This document shows, one piece after another, positions 43,400 to 52,756 of a DNA stretch of 64,000 nt (the stretch's first letter is position 1; the number at the start of each line of letters is the position of its first letter). The translations under genes and the position numbers were made by a program. Source of the stretch: FEN-1219 sp963810755 (GTDB lineage Bacteria; Pseudomonadota; Gammaproteobacteria; Steroidobacterales; Rariloculaceae); the NCBI GenBank assembly GCA_963810755.1, contig CAWEOP010000008.1, positions 620,001-684,000 of the forward strand, written 5' to 3'. The notes beneath the pieces were generated by a model. The model ran no database searches. It was not told where the DNA came from and saw only the letters and a list, made by a program, of their open reading frames with translations.

Positions 43400-44711
43400 G
43401 TGGCAGCGAACCCGGGGCTTCCGATCGAACCCGGAGCGTTCCATCGAACCCGGAGGTTCCATCGAACGGATCACGACCGTCGTCATCGGTGCCGGGCACA
43501 CCGGGCTCGCGGTCAGCCGGCTGCTGACCGAGCGCTCGATCGAGCACGTGCTGCTAGAGCGCGGCGAGATCGCGAACTCTTGGCGCCGCGAGCGCTGGGA
43601 TTCGCTGCGTCTCCTTACGCCGAACCGGCAGAGCCGGCTGCCGGGGTACGCGTACGACGGCGCGAACCCGGACGGCTACATGACGATGGCCGAGGTCGTC
43701 GAGTTCATCTCGGGATTCGCACGCGTCTGCGCGGCGCCGGTCCGCACGCAGACCGACGTCATCGCAGTGCGGCCCGCGGATGACGGCGGCTATCGCGTCG
43801 TCACGAATCGCGGCGAGCTGCGCTGCCGCAGCCTCGTGATCGCGAGCGGCGCCTGCAACGTCGCCGTCGTGCCGGGCGTTGGTGCGGGGGTTCCGTCCGC
43901 GATCCGGCAAGTCACGCCGTTCGACTACGGAAATCCGAGCCGTCTGCCCGACGGCGGTGTGCTCGTCGTCGGGGCGTCCGCCACCGGCGCGCAGCTCGCG
44001 GACGAGATCCGCCGGTCGGGGCGCCGCGTGATCATCTCCGTCGGCGAGCACGTACGGTTGCCGCGCACCTATCGTGGCCGCGACGTGCTCTGGTGGATGG
44101 AAGCGAGCGGCATCTGGAACGAGCGCTACGACGAGATCGACGACATCGCGCGCGCGCGCAAGCTGCCGTCGCCGCAGCTCGTCGGCTCGCCCGAGCGCGC
44201 GACGCTCGATCTCAACGCGCTGCGCGCGTCGGGCGTCGAGATCGTGGGGCGGCTGTCGGCCATCCGCGACGGCCGCGCGCTGTTCTCGGGCGGGCTGCGC
44301 AATCAGTTCGCGCTCGCGGACCTGAAAATGAATCGCCTGCTCGACACTTTCGACGAGTGGGCGCGGAGCGCGGCCGACCTCGACGTCGGTCCGCCCGAAC
44401 GATTCGAGCCGACACACGCGCCCGCGGCGCCGCGGCTGCAGGTCGATCTCGCGAGCGGAGAGATCCGCTCGATCGTTTGGGCGACGGGATTCCGGCCCGA
44501 CTATCGGTGGCTCGAGGTTCCGGTGCTCGATACCAAGGGGCGGCTCCGCCACGACGGCGGCGTCGTCGACGCGCCGGGGATGTACGCGATCGGTCTCCCG
44601 GTACTACGGCGGCGCAAGTCGACGTTCATTCATGGCGCGGAGGACGACGCGAGGGACATCGTCGAGCATCTCGCTCGCTCGCTCCGTGCGACGGCTTCGT
44701 CTCGTGCATAA
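43400..44711 (+). CDS. CzcO-like flavin-containing monooxygenase/NAD(P)-binding protein (frameshift near 43437)
   Basis: The conserved sequence begins with RITTVVIGAGHTGLAVSRLL, an FAD-binding GxGxxG fold, but no ATG, GTG or TTG lies upstream in that frame before the OsmC stop. Deleting one C at 43437 joins it to a GTG at 43400 and gives VAANPGLPIEPGGSIEPGG ahead of it, for about 436 residues. The later second GxGxxG is VLVVGASATGAQLADEIR; IVWATGFRPDYRWLEVPVLD is the usual C-terminal ATGY/F motif. Members oxygenate small nucleophiles or ketones with NADPH. The N-terminal IEPGGS repeat is low complexity and may be spurious. A start inside the fold is the less likely alternative. Confidence 0.8.
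43424..43467. repeat. Two-and-a-third-copy tandem repeat in the monooxygenase 5' end
   Basis: Copy 1 is ATCGAACCCGGAGCGTTCC (43424-43442, 19 bases), copy 2 is ATCGAACCCGGAGGTTCC (43443-43460, 18 bases), followed by ATCGAAC. The copies differ only by one extra C at 43437. As 18-base units they encode IEPGGS in frame with the gene; the 19-base copy breaks the frame. Confidence 0.85.
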
Positions 44712-44784
44712 ACAGCAGCTTACGAGACTAATGTGAAGGTGTTTGGAGTACCCTCCGCGGAGGGTGGCCGCGCGGCTTCGGCCC

Positions 44785-45890
44785 TTAGTGCCTGGCGCTC
44801 TTATCCGTGCAATTGAACGGCATCACGCGCTCGGCTGGGCGCCAAACCCACGACCGCCTGCCCTCGATCGGCGCGGTCAACGAATCGGGGTCCGTGATCG
44901 ACAGCGTGTAGTTGAGACGGCTGCCGTCCGCGCTCGGCGAGAAGCGCTCGACCAATTTGGCGGAGGGGCCCATCGGAACGCCCATGTTGTTGACATACGG
45001 CTCGTTGAGCCGCGTGGTTTCGACGACGAGAGTGCCTTCTTCCCAATGGCCGACCGAGTAGCCGAGCGGCGTCCGCGGCGCCGCCGCGTCGGAGCTCTCG
45101 CGCATGTGGATCGTGCGGAGCGTGTCGTATTCCTCCATTTTCAGCGCGATCGTGTCGCCGCGATCGACGAACTCGATCGGAAACGGCTGCCGAATGATCG
45201 CCGGCATGCCCTTCGGCGTGCAGCCGACCGTGGTCGTGTCCTCGACGGGGTTGAAACGCGCGGCGGCTTGCCGCGCCTTCTCCGTCAACGGCCAAGTCAG
45301 ACCCGCGAACAGCGACGCGGGATTCGCGTCCGGATCGTCGAGGTCGGAGGCCCACGTGCGAAACAGCGTGGTCGACGCGGACGCGGTTCCGGACTCGAAC
45401 AGCGCGCGGTCCGATCCGTAGCCGAGCGCGTTCGCCGCCCAGAGGGGCTTCGAGTAGCGCCACATCACGAGCTCTTGCCCGTCTCCTGCCAGCAGGTTCG
45501 TTCCGTACATGCGTACGCCGGACCGCTTGGAGGGCCAACCCGCCGCTTTCACCGTGTCGCCGACCTTGAAGATCTCGAGCGGCACGTTCATCCGCCGAAA
45601 GTTATTGAGGCCGGCGCTTTCGATGTCCCAAGTGACGGTTTTGCCCGCCGCGTCGGTGGCCTGCACGAGAATCCGCGCGTGCGGGTTCTGCCACGCCACG
45701 TCGATGAGCTTGCCTTCCACTACCACCGACTTGGTATCGTCGTACTCGCTGTAAGAGTGATGGGCATTGGCCGCAAGCGTGATCGTGAAGGACGCGATTC
45801 GCAGGTCGCGATCGAGAGCGTTCGGCGCGTCGCGACGGATACGTGACGACGAGCCGCCGCAGTGCGCCCAAGGACATCGTCGAGACGCAT
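44785..45890 (-). CDS. Secreted DUF6152 fused to paralogue-family domain (copy 2; likely frameshift near 45804)
   Basis: The main frame reads AANAHHSYSEYDDTKSVVVE, then GKLIDVAWQNPHARILVQAT and TWDIESAGLNNFRRMNV: a complete DUF6152 domain. It continues into a C-terminal region with the blocks of the secreted family (SVGHWEEGTLVVETTRLNEP, LVERFSPSADGSRLNYTLSI, MPFNCTD). The frame as sequenced reaches 46020 but its N-terminus is not signal-like. A better start is the ATG at 45890, directly behind CAGGAG, in another frame (MRLDDVLGRTAAARRHVSVA). Restoring one missing base at about 45804 would join them through TLSIATLRIASFTITLAANA, a plausible signal peptide. Function unknown; the fusion indicates that DUF6152 and this family act together. 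Confidence 0.72.
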
Positions 45891-46003
45891 CGTGTTTGGC
45901 TCCTGCTCGGCTGCGGAGGGGCCGATGAATCGTACGTTGCGCGCGCGCGCAGCGATAGTGGCTAGCCCGAGGCGAAGTCGCGGCCGCCGACGCGGCAGCG
46001 CGG

Positions 46004-47005
46004 CTAGCGTGAGCTAGCATCGCCGCCGGCAGCTTCTTCGGCGCGCAAGGCCGACAGCATGCCGCGCAGGCTGTAGTTCCCTTCGTGGCAAGCGTATTCG
46101 TAGATCGGCCCGTTGCTCTTCTTCCAGTAGATCGCGGCGGTCCACGGCCGCGTCCAGACGGTGGGATCCTCGACGGTGAACTCGTAGCGCAGCGTGTCGT
46201 CGCTCACGCGCGTGAATCGCTCCGTGAGCCGCAGGTTCTCGTCAGAGAAGCGGAAGTAGCCGCCCATCGGGCTGCCGGAAGAGGGGAAGTTCGTCGTGTC
46301 GACGACGAGCGTGTCGCCGTCCCAGTGGCCTCGTGAGTCGCCGAGGTACTGCCGAATCGCCGGCGACACGTGCGGCCGGCCATCGAGCGGAATCATGCGC
46401 GCGTCGTGGATCTTCTCCATTTGAATCGCGACGTCGCTCGGCGATTGGATGATCCGATAGACGCTCATGTACGCGGCGAAGAGATCGGGGAAGCCGTAAG
46501 TGATGCAGCGATCGGTGATCGAGAGATCGCTGGCGCTGCGCGCGCGGGCGGGTTGCGCGGCGGCTCGCGCGGCGCGGCGCTGCGTGGCCTCCGGCGTGAG
46601 CGGCGGCAGCCGTCCGTCCGCGGGATCTTCGATGAGCGACGTGCGGCGCTCGAAGTAGCGATTGGGCACCCAGTTCTGGCTGTACGTGCCGGTCGCGCCG
46701 AGCTGACGCGGACGGTTCTCGTCGAGCAACGCGAGGTAGAGCGAGTCGCCGAACACCGCGTCCGCTTCCGCGTTGAAGAGCTCAGCGGCCCGCGCCTTCA
46801 GCGCGGACAGCTCGTCCTCGGTGAGTAGCGGCTTACCCGCGAGCTCGGGCGGCCGCTCGAGCGGCGTGGCGCTGTTGTTCTCCCAGGTACCCTGCAGATC
46901 GGGCTTGCCGTTCGCGAGCCTCGGCACGGCCCACGGCGTTTGGGCGATCGCCTGAGTGCCGCAGCACCACGTCGCGAGAGTAACGGCCAGCAATGATCTG
47001 CGCAT
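46004..47005 (-). CDS. Secreted protein of the four-member paralogue family (copy 3)
   Basis: A 333-residue protein with a signal peptide (SLLAVTLATWCCGTQAIAQ). It is closest to the copy at 28982: LANGKPDLQGTWENNSATPL, ITDRCITYGFPDLFAAYMSV, MIPLDGRPHVSPAIRQYLGD followed by SRGHWDGDTLVVDTTNF, LRLTERFTRVSDDTLRYEF, EDPTVWTRPWTAAIYW and YEYACHEGNYSLRGML. The shared histidine in CHEGN and the Asp-rich loops suggest a binding or hydrolytic site. It precedes the DUF6152-fusion gene on the same strand with about 110 bases between, probably one transcript. Confidence 0.85.
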   Translation of the reverse strand: MRRSLLAVTLATWCCGTQAIAQTPWAVPRLANGKPDLQGTWENNSATPLERPPELAGKPLLTEDELSALKARAAELFNAEADAVFGDSLYLALLDENRPRQLGATGTYSQNWVPNRYFERRTSLIEDPADGRLPPLTPEATQRRAARAAAQPARARSASDLSITDRCITYGFPDLFAAYMSVYRIIQSPSDVAIQMEKIHDARMIPLDGRPHVSPAIRQYLGDSRGHWDGDTLVVDTTNFPSSGSPMGGYFRFSDENLRLTERFTRVSDDTLRYEFTVEDPTVWTRPWTAAIYWKKSNGPIYEYACHEGNYSLRGMLSALRAEEAAGGDASSR

Positions 47006-47135
47006 GAGCGGTGACTTTACACCCGGCGTTCGCGGGAACGAAAGTCGTCCGGTGTTAGCGCCAGGACGCGCGAGCCGCTATGCTTTCCACCGCCGTCACA
47101 CTAACTCCGAACGGTCTACCAAGCGAGCACATCCG

Positions 47136-49620
47136 ATGAACTCGACGATGTGGAAGATCGCGCTTCGTACCCTGGCGCGCGACAAGAGCTACGCCCTGAT
47201 CAACGTTGCCGGCCTCGCGATCGCGGTGGCGTGCTGCCTGCTGCTCGGCATCTATCTGCGCAGCGAGCTCACCTACGACCACGGCCACACGAACTACAAG
47301 CGGATCTTCCGTGTCGTGAACGAGTTCGAGATCAACGGCAAGCTCGATCGTTTCGCGGTCACCTCGCCGATGCTGGGACCGATCCTCAAAGACGACAACA
47401 CGGACGTGGCAGCCTACGTTCGCTTTCTCACGTCCAACACGCAGCGCTTCATTCAGCACGGCGACGTCGGCTACTACTGGGACAACGTCTTTCTCGCGGA
47501 CGTGAACGTTTTCGACGTGTTCACGCACAAAGTGATCTACGGCGACCCGAAAACGGCGCTCGTGCCGCCGAACGCAGTGGCCGTGAGCAGGACGCTGGCC
47601 GAGCGCTATTTCGGCGACAAGAACCCGATGGGCGAGACCCTCACCGTCGACGGCAACGAGGTGGAGATCACGCTCGTGTTCGAGGACTTGCCCGCCAACA
47701 CGCATTTGAAATACGACCTGTTGTTCTCGCCGAACATACCGCTGTACGCGATACCCGATGACGTCGTGCAGCGCCGCCAGAGGCTGTTCAACGTCGGCTG
47801 GTACACGTATCTGGTGCTGCCGGAGAACTACGATCCGTCCAAGTGGGGCGACGTGTCGAAGGAGTTCTTCGACCGGAACATGACGGAGTTGGGCGCCCGG
47901 ATCAACGCGCAATGGCGCAGCTGGTTGCAGCCGCTCGCGGACATCCATTTGCACTCCGACGTGCCAGCGGATCTGCCGACCGGCAACCTCTACTACCTCT
48001 ACGGATTCATCGCGGTCGCCGTGTTCACGCTGCTCGTCGCGTGCATCAACTACATGAACCTCGCCACGGCGCGGGCGGCGAAGCGCGCGAAAGAGGTCGG
48101 GATGCGCAAGGTGCTCGGCTCTAACCGCAGCGCGCTGATCATGCAGTTCCTCGCGGAGTCGCTGCTGCTCGCGGTCGTTTCAGTGGTGATCGGTGTGCTG
48201 CTCGTGAAGCTCATCGTGGCGTTCACTCCGATCAGCGCACTGCTCGGTATGCCGATTTCATTGAGCTTCACGGAGACGCCCGAAGTGCTCGGGTGGGCCG
48301 TCGCGCTCGCGTTGATCGTGGGGTTGGGTGCCGGGCTGTATCCTGCTTTCTACCTCGCCTCGATCGCGCCCGTCTCGACGCTCGTCGGCGGTGCGCGCGG
48401 CAGCACGCGCAGCTCGAGCTTGCGCGAGGGGCTCGTGTTCGTGCAGTTCATGATCTCGATCGCAGTCATGGCCTGCACGCTGATCATGGCGTCGCAGATG
48501 CGTTACATCTCGACCATGTCGCTGGGGTTCGAGCGCGAGAACAAGCTCGTCGTGACGCTGCGCGGTGTGGACACGATCACGAGCAGCGACGCGATCAAGA
48601 CCGAGCTCTTGCGCGACCCCAATGTTCTAGGCGTGTCGTGGTCGAACTCGCAGATGGGCGGCAACTTTCCGACCAATGTGCTGGGCCTCGAGAACAACGA
48701 AGGCGTGATCGAGAACACCACGATCACGCACATGGCCGTGGGACCGGAGTTCGTCGACGTCATGGGCTTGCAGATCATCGCCGGCCGCGCGCCCGCCGAC
48801 GAGATCCCTAGCGCGGCGGCCGACGCTCCGGCAGGTCCGGGAGGCCCGCGGATTACCGAGATCGTCGTCAACGAGGCGACGGTCCGCGGGCTGCACTGGG
48901 AGGAGCCCCTCGGCAAGCGGTTCGAGCTCGGCGGCGGCGGGCCGAACGCGCAGAAGGGCACGGTCGTGGGTGTCGTGAAGGACTTCAATTTCCGCTCGGT
49001 GCACGACGCGGTCGCAGCCGTTCGCGATCTACCGGCAGGTCGACAACTTCACGCAACTGCCGCCGGCGCTGCGCCAAATGCAGCTGCGGCCGCTCGTGCT
49101 GAACATCTCCGGCAACGACGTGCGCGGCACGATCGAGCGCGTCCGGGAAACCGTCCGCAAGTTCGATCCGATCCATCCGTTCGTGTTCGATTTTCTCGAC
49201 GATTCCCTTGACCGGCTTTACGCCGCGGACGAAAGGCTCACGAAGCTGATCGCGATCTTTTCCGGCTTCTGCATCTTCATCGCGTGCCTCGGCCTCTTCG
49301 GGCTCGCGTCGTTTTCGGCCGCGCAGCGCACACGCGAAATCGGCGTCCGGAAGGTGTTCGGCGCGCGCACCGGGCAGATCATCGCGTTGCTCGCGCACAA
49401 GATCGTTTGGCTCGTGATCGGCGCGGCGGCGCTCGCGAGCGTGCTCGCCTATCTCGCGATGCGAGCGTGGCTCGAGAACTTCGCATTCCGGACGAGCATC
49501 AATCCGCTGATCTTCGTGCTCGCGGCGGCCGCGGGCCTCGGGATCGCTTACGTGACGGTGGTGCTACAGTCGATGAAGGCCGCTCGCGCGCACCCGGTGA
49601 AGGCGCTGCGCTACGAGTAG
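47136..49620 (+). CDS. FtsX-like ABC transporter permease, duplicated domain (frameshift near 49015)
   Basis: About 827 residues after repair. The ATG at 47136 starts MNSTMWKIALRTLARDKSYA, then a first transmembrane helix and a MacB-type periplasmic domain. The first FtsX domain contains AVFTLLVACINYMNLATARA and LGSNRSALIMQFLAESLLLA. The second begins MACTLIMASQMRYISTMSLG. The frame fails after FRSVHDAV; removing C at 49015 gives DAVEPFAIYRQVDNFTQLPP and continues into the final helices (LIAIFSGFCIFIACLGLFGL, EIGVRKVFGARTGQIIALLA). Unlike the ADOP genes nearby, its sequence resembles permeases of the Bacteroidetes/gammaproteobacterial type. No ATPase gene is adjacent. Confidence 0.85.
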
Positions 49621-49658
49621 CCGAGCTGACCGCGGGCGCCGGCGCATCGTCGGTCGGC

Positions 49659-49949
49659 TCAGGCCGGGGCGCTGCCCGCGGCCTGATAGACCGTCCACAG
49701 CCCTATGAGGATGAATCCGGCACCGGCCGCGTACGACAGATATTTCGGATTCACGTATTGCGACACCACGGCGCCGGCGGCTACGCCGATCGCGGACGTA
49801 ATCACTAGTGCCGACGCGGCCGCGAAGAAGATCGTCCAGAGGCTTACAGCGCTCTTCGACGCGAACAGCAGCGTCGCGAGCTGTGTCTTGTCTCCAAGCT
49901 CCGCCAAGAAGACCGTCCCGAACACCGTGCCAAACACTTTCCAATCCAT
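49659..49949 (-). CDS. Half-size GDT1/UPF0016 cation transporter
   Basis: A 96-residue protein started at the ATG at 49949 (MDWKVFGTVFGTVFLAELGD). It contains one copy of the family signature E-x-G-D-K-T-Q in AELGDKTQLATLLFASKSAV and three hydrophobic helices (LWTIFFAAASALVITSAIGV, LSYAAGAGFILIGLWTVYQA). Most GDT1/TMEM165 proteins are about 190-220 residues and carry two such units; this is exactly one unit, so it must work as a dimer if functional. Family members export Mn2+ or Ca2+. No second half-gene is adjacent. The frame upstream to 50366 is not coding-like. Confidence 0.88.
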   Translation of the reverse strand: MDWKVFGTVFGTVFLAELGDKTQLATLLFASKSAVSLWTIFFAAASALVITSAIGVAAGAVVSQYVNPKYLSYAAGAGFILIGLWTVYQAAGSAPA

Positions 49950-50280
49950 GCTATCGAGCCTCTGTCCAACAGTTCTCGCCAAATCGATGATCGCCGCCGA
50001 ACGCGCGCGCCCGGCCGCAAACGATCTTACGCAAGCGCGCCGGACATTGCCCTCGAGCCGAAGCGGAGGCGAGCGCCGAGACTCTCTCGCGTGCGGGACG
50101 GCGGTTCCGATATCGGGACGGTCGAACGTCCGAGGCGCGGGCGTTCCGCTGAGGCCTGTCCTGTAAATCAATCGGTTAGCCGGCCCGCAGCTTTGGCAAG
50201 ATCGATGCATTGTGAAAGCCGAAGCGCGTTCGTGCGGTCCATGCGGAGCCCGCACTCGCGGCACGGCATAGGAGGACGAA
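49950..50280. other. 331-base divergent intergenic region
   Basis: This gap separates the GDT1-like gene from the first tandem ADOP permease, transcribed in opposite directions, so it should hold both promoters. I looked for a yybP-ykoY manganese riboswitch, often found ahead of GDT1 genes, and did not find its conserved GGGGAGUAG-type core. A short GGACG/CGTCC inverted repeat with a 6-base loop occurs near 50115-50131, too weak to call. A GGAGGA ribosome site precedes the permease ATG at 50281. No gene is visible. Confidence 0.6.
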
Positions 50281-52748
50281 ATGCTGTCGAATCTCTGGCT
50301 TGATCTCCGCCAGGCGGCGCGCCGGCTGCTGAGCACGCCGGGCTTCACCGCCGCGGCCGTGATCACGATCGCACTCGGCGTCGGCGCGAACGCGGCGATC
50401 TTCGGCGTCGCGAAGTCCGTGCTGCTCGATTCGCTTCCGTACGGCGACGCCGACGGCCTGGTGCGCGTCTACGGGCGCCTGCTCGACGGCTCGCGGGATC
50501 GCGGACCGCTCACCGCGGGCGGCGTGAGCGACCTCGCCGAGCGGCAGCAATCGTTCGCGAGCTTGGCTGCGTTCAACGGCTTGGTCGGCGACGCGGTGCT
50601 CGGAACCGAGGACGGTCCGCGCGTCGTGAAGGTCGCTTGGGTCGAGCCCGGGTTGTTCGACACCCTCGGCGTTCCGCCCGCGCAAGGGCGCATGTTTCGG
50701 CCCGACGAGGCTGCGAGCGGTTTCGTGCCGCTCAGCGGCGGTCAGGAGGGCGAGGATACGGCGAGCGCAGTCGTGATATCGCACGCCGCATGGCAGCGGA
50801 TTTTCGGCGGGGATCCCAACGCGCTGGGTCGCAGCGTGCTCGTGTCGGGCATAGCGCGGACCGTGGTGGGCGTGCTGCCCGCGGACTTCGTCGGCATGGC
50901 GGGCGAAGCGGACATCTACTTCGCGTTCGACATCGCGCCCGTCGTCGCGCATCCGATCTTCGCGCGGCGATCGGGCTGGCTCGGGCTCGTCGGCCGGCTC
51001 AAGCCGGGCGTCAGCTACGCGACCGCGCAAGCCGAGATCACGACTCTCTGGCAACAGATCGCCGCCGAGCATCCGGCGGACTACAGCACTCAAAGCGTGA
51101 CGACCCTATCGATGCGCGACGCGGTGGTCGGCGACACGCGCACGCCGCTTCTGATACTGCTTGCGAGCGGCGCCTTGGTGCTGCTCGTCGCCTGCGCGAA
51201 CTTGGCGGGCGTGCTGCTGTCGCGCGCGCTCTCGCGGCGCCGTGAGTTTGCGGTTCGCGTCGCGCTCGGCGCCGGACGCTCGCGTCTCGTGCGCCAGCTG
51301 CTGTCGGAGAGCGTGCTGCTCGGCTTGGCCGGAGGCGCTGCCGGACTTCTGCTCGCGACTGTCGCGCTGCTCGCGCTGCGCGGGCTCCTTGCGCAGTCGC
51401 TGCCGAGCACCGCGGCGCTGTCGCTCGACGGCGGAGCCATACTGGTCACCGCGCTCGTCGCGGTGCTGGCCGGTCTCGCTTTCGGCTCGATACCCGCGTT
51501 CGCCACCGCGAGCGCGGACCCGCAGTCGGTGCTGCGCGAGGAAGCGCGCGGTACGAGCGAGACGCGTCGCTCGCGCACGCTGCGCGGCACGCTCGTGGCC
51601 TGCCAGCTCGCGCTCTCGATCAGTCTGCTCGTGGGCGCGGGCCTGCTCGGCCGCAGCTTGTTCGTCATGAGCAGCGCACCGCTCGGCTTTGCGCCCGAAG
51701 GCGTGCTGACCGCGACGGTGCGCTTGCCGACTCGCGAGTACGCGACGCCCGAGGCGCGCGAGGCGTTCTACGAGCAGTTCTCGGAGCGGCTACGCGGTCT
51801 CCCGGGCGTGCAGGCGGTTGCGACAGCTTCGTCGTTGCCGACGGCCGTCGGGCAGCGCGCGGGGCTCGCTGTCGAAGGCGCGCCCGCGGACGAAGCCGAG
51901 CCATTCGTTCTCGGGAGCCTCGTCTCGGACGACTATTTTCGCCTGCTGCAGATCCCGCTGAAGCAGGGCAGGACCTTCGATGCGCGCGATCGGCGCGGCC
52001 CCGAAACCCCGCCGAAAGCGATCATCAGCGAGAGTGCTGCACGGCGCTTCTGGCCCAACGGCAATGCGCTCGGCGCCCGCTTTCGATTCGGGCCGAACCG
52101 CGAAGCGCCACTCGCCGAAGTGGTCGGCATCGTCGGCGACGTCCGCAACGACACCGCGCGCCCCGACGCAGAGCCGATGATGTACTTGTCGACGCGCGGG
52201 CCCGCCCTCGCGATCGCGAGGTTCCTGATCCGATCGGACGGCGATCCGCTCGCGCTGGCGAGATCCGCCGAGCGCGAGCTCGGCGCGTTGAACGGCGGTG
52301 TGGTGTTCGACCGCGCGATGCTGCTGCGCGACGTCGTCGGCCAGTCGCTCGTCGGCCGGCAGCTTCCGACGTTGCTGATCACCGCATTCGGCGCGTTGGC
52401 GCTGCTCCTGTCCTCGGTCGGCGTCTACGCCATGTTCGCGAGCATGGTGGCGGCGCGCGAAGGAGAGATCGCCGTGCGCGTCGCTCTCGGCTCGGGGCCC
52501 GCGGCGATCGCGCGGCTGGTGCTGCGGCAAGGAGCCGGCTGGATGGCGGCGGGGCTCGCGAGCGGCATGCTCGGCGTCGTCTACGTCGCGCGGCTGCTGC
52601 GCGATTTGCTCTACGGCGTGTCGCCGTTCGATCCGCTCGTGCTCGGCGCGGCGATCGCGACGCTCACGGCTGTGCGACGGTGGCGTTGCTGCTGCCGCTG
52701 CGGCGCGCGATGCGTGTCGAGCCGGCGGACGTGCTGCGGGCGCAGTAG
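50281..52748 (+). CDS. ADOP-type ABC transporter permease, first of a tandem pair (frameshift near 52674)
   Basis: About 822 residues after repair. The ATG follows GGAGGA. The N-terminus LWLDLRQAARRLLSTPGFTA and the first helix (AAVITIALGVGANAAIFGVA) match the ADOP family. Periplasmic MacB_PCD, three FtsX helices (LLASGALVLLVACANLAGVL), a second periplasmic domain and the last FtsX helices (FGALALLLSSVGVYAMFASM) follow. Near the end the frame leaves the family sequence; inserting one G after 52674 restores LTAVATVALLLPLRRAMRVE and a stop at 52748, eight bases before the next gene. That position next to the following ATG supports the repair. Confidence 0.85.
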
Positions 52749-52756
52749 ACAACCGC

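Noticed and set aside
49950..50280. yybP-ykoY manganese riboswitch ahead of the GDT1-like gene
   Set aside because: The conserved riboswitch core was not found on the minus strand.
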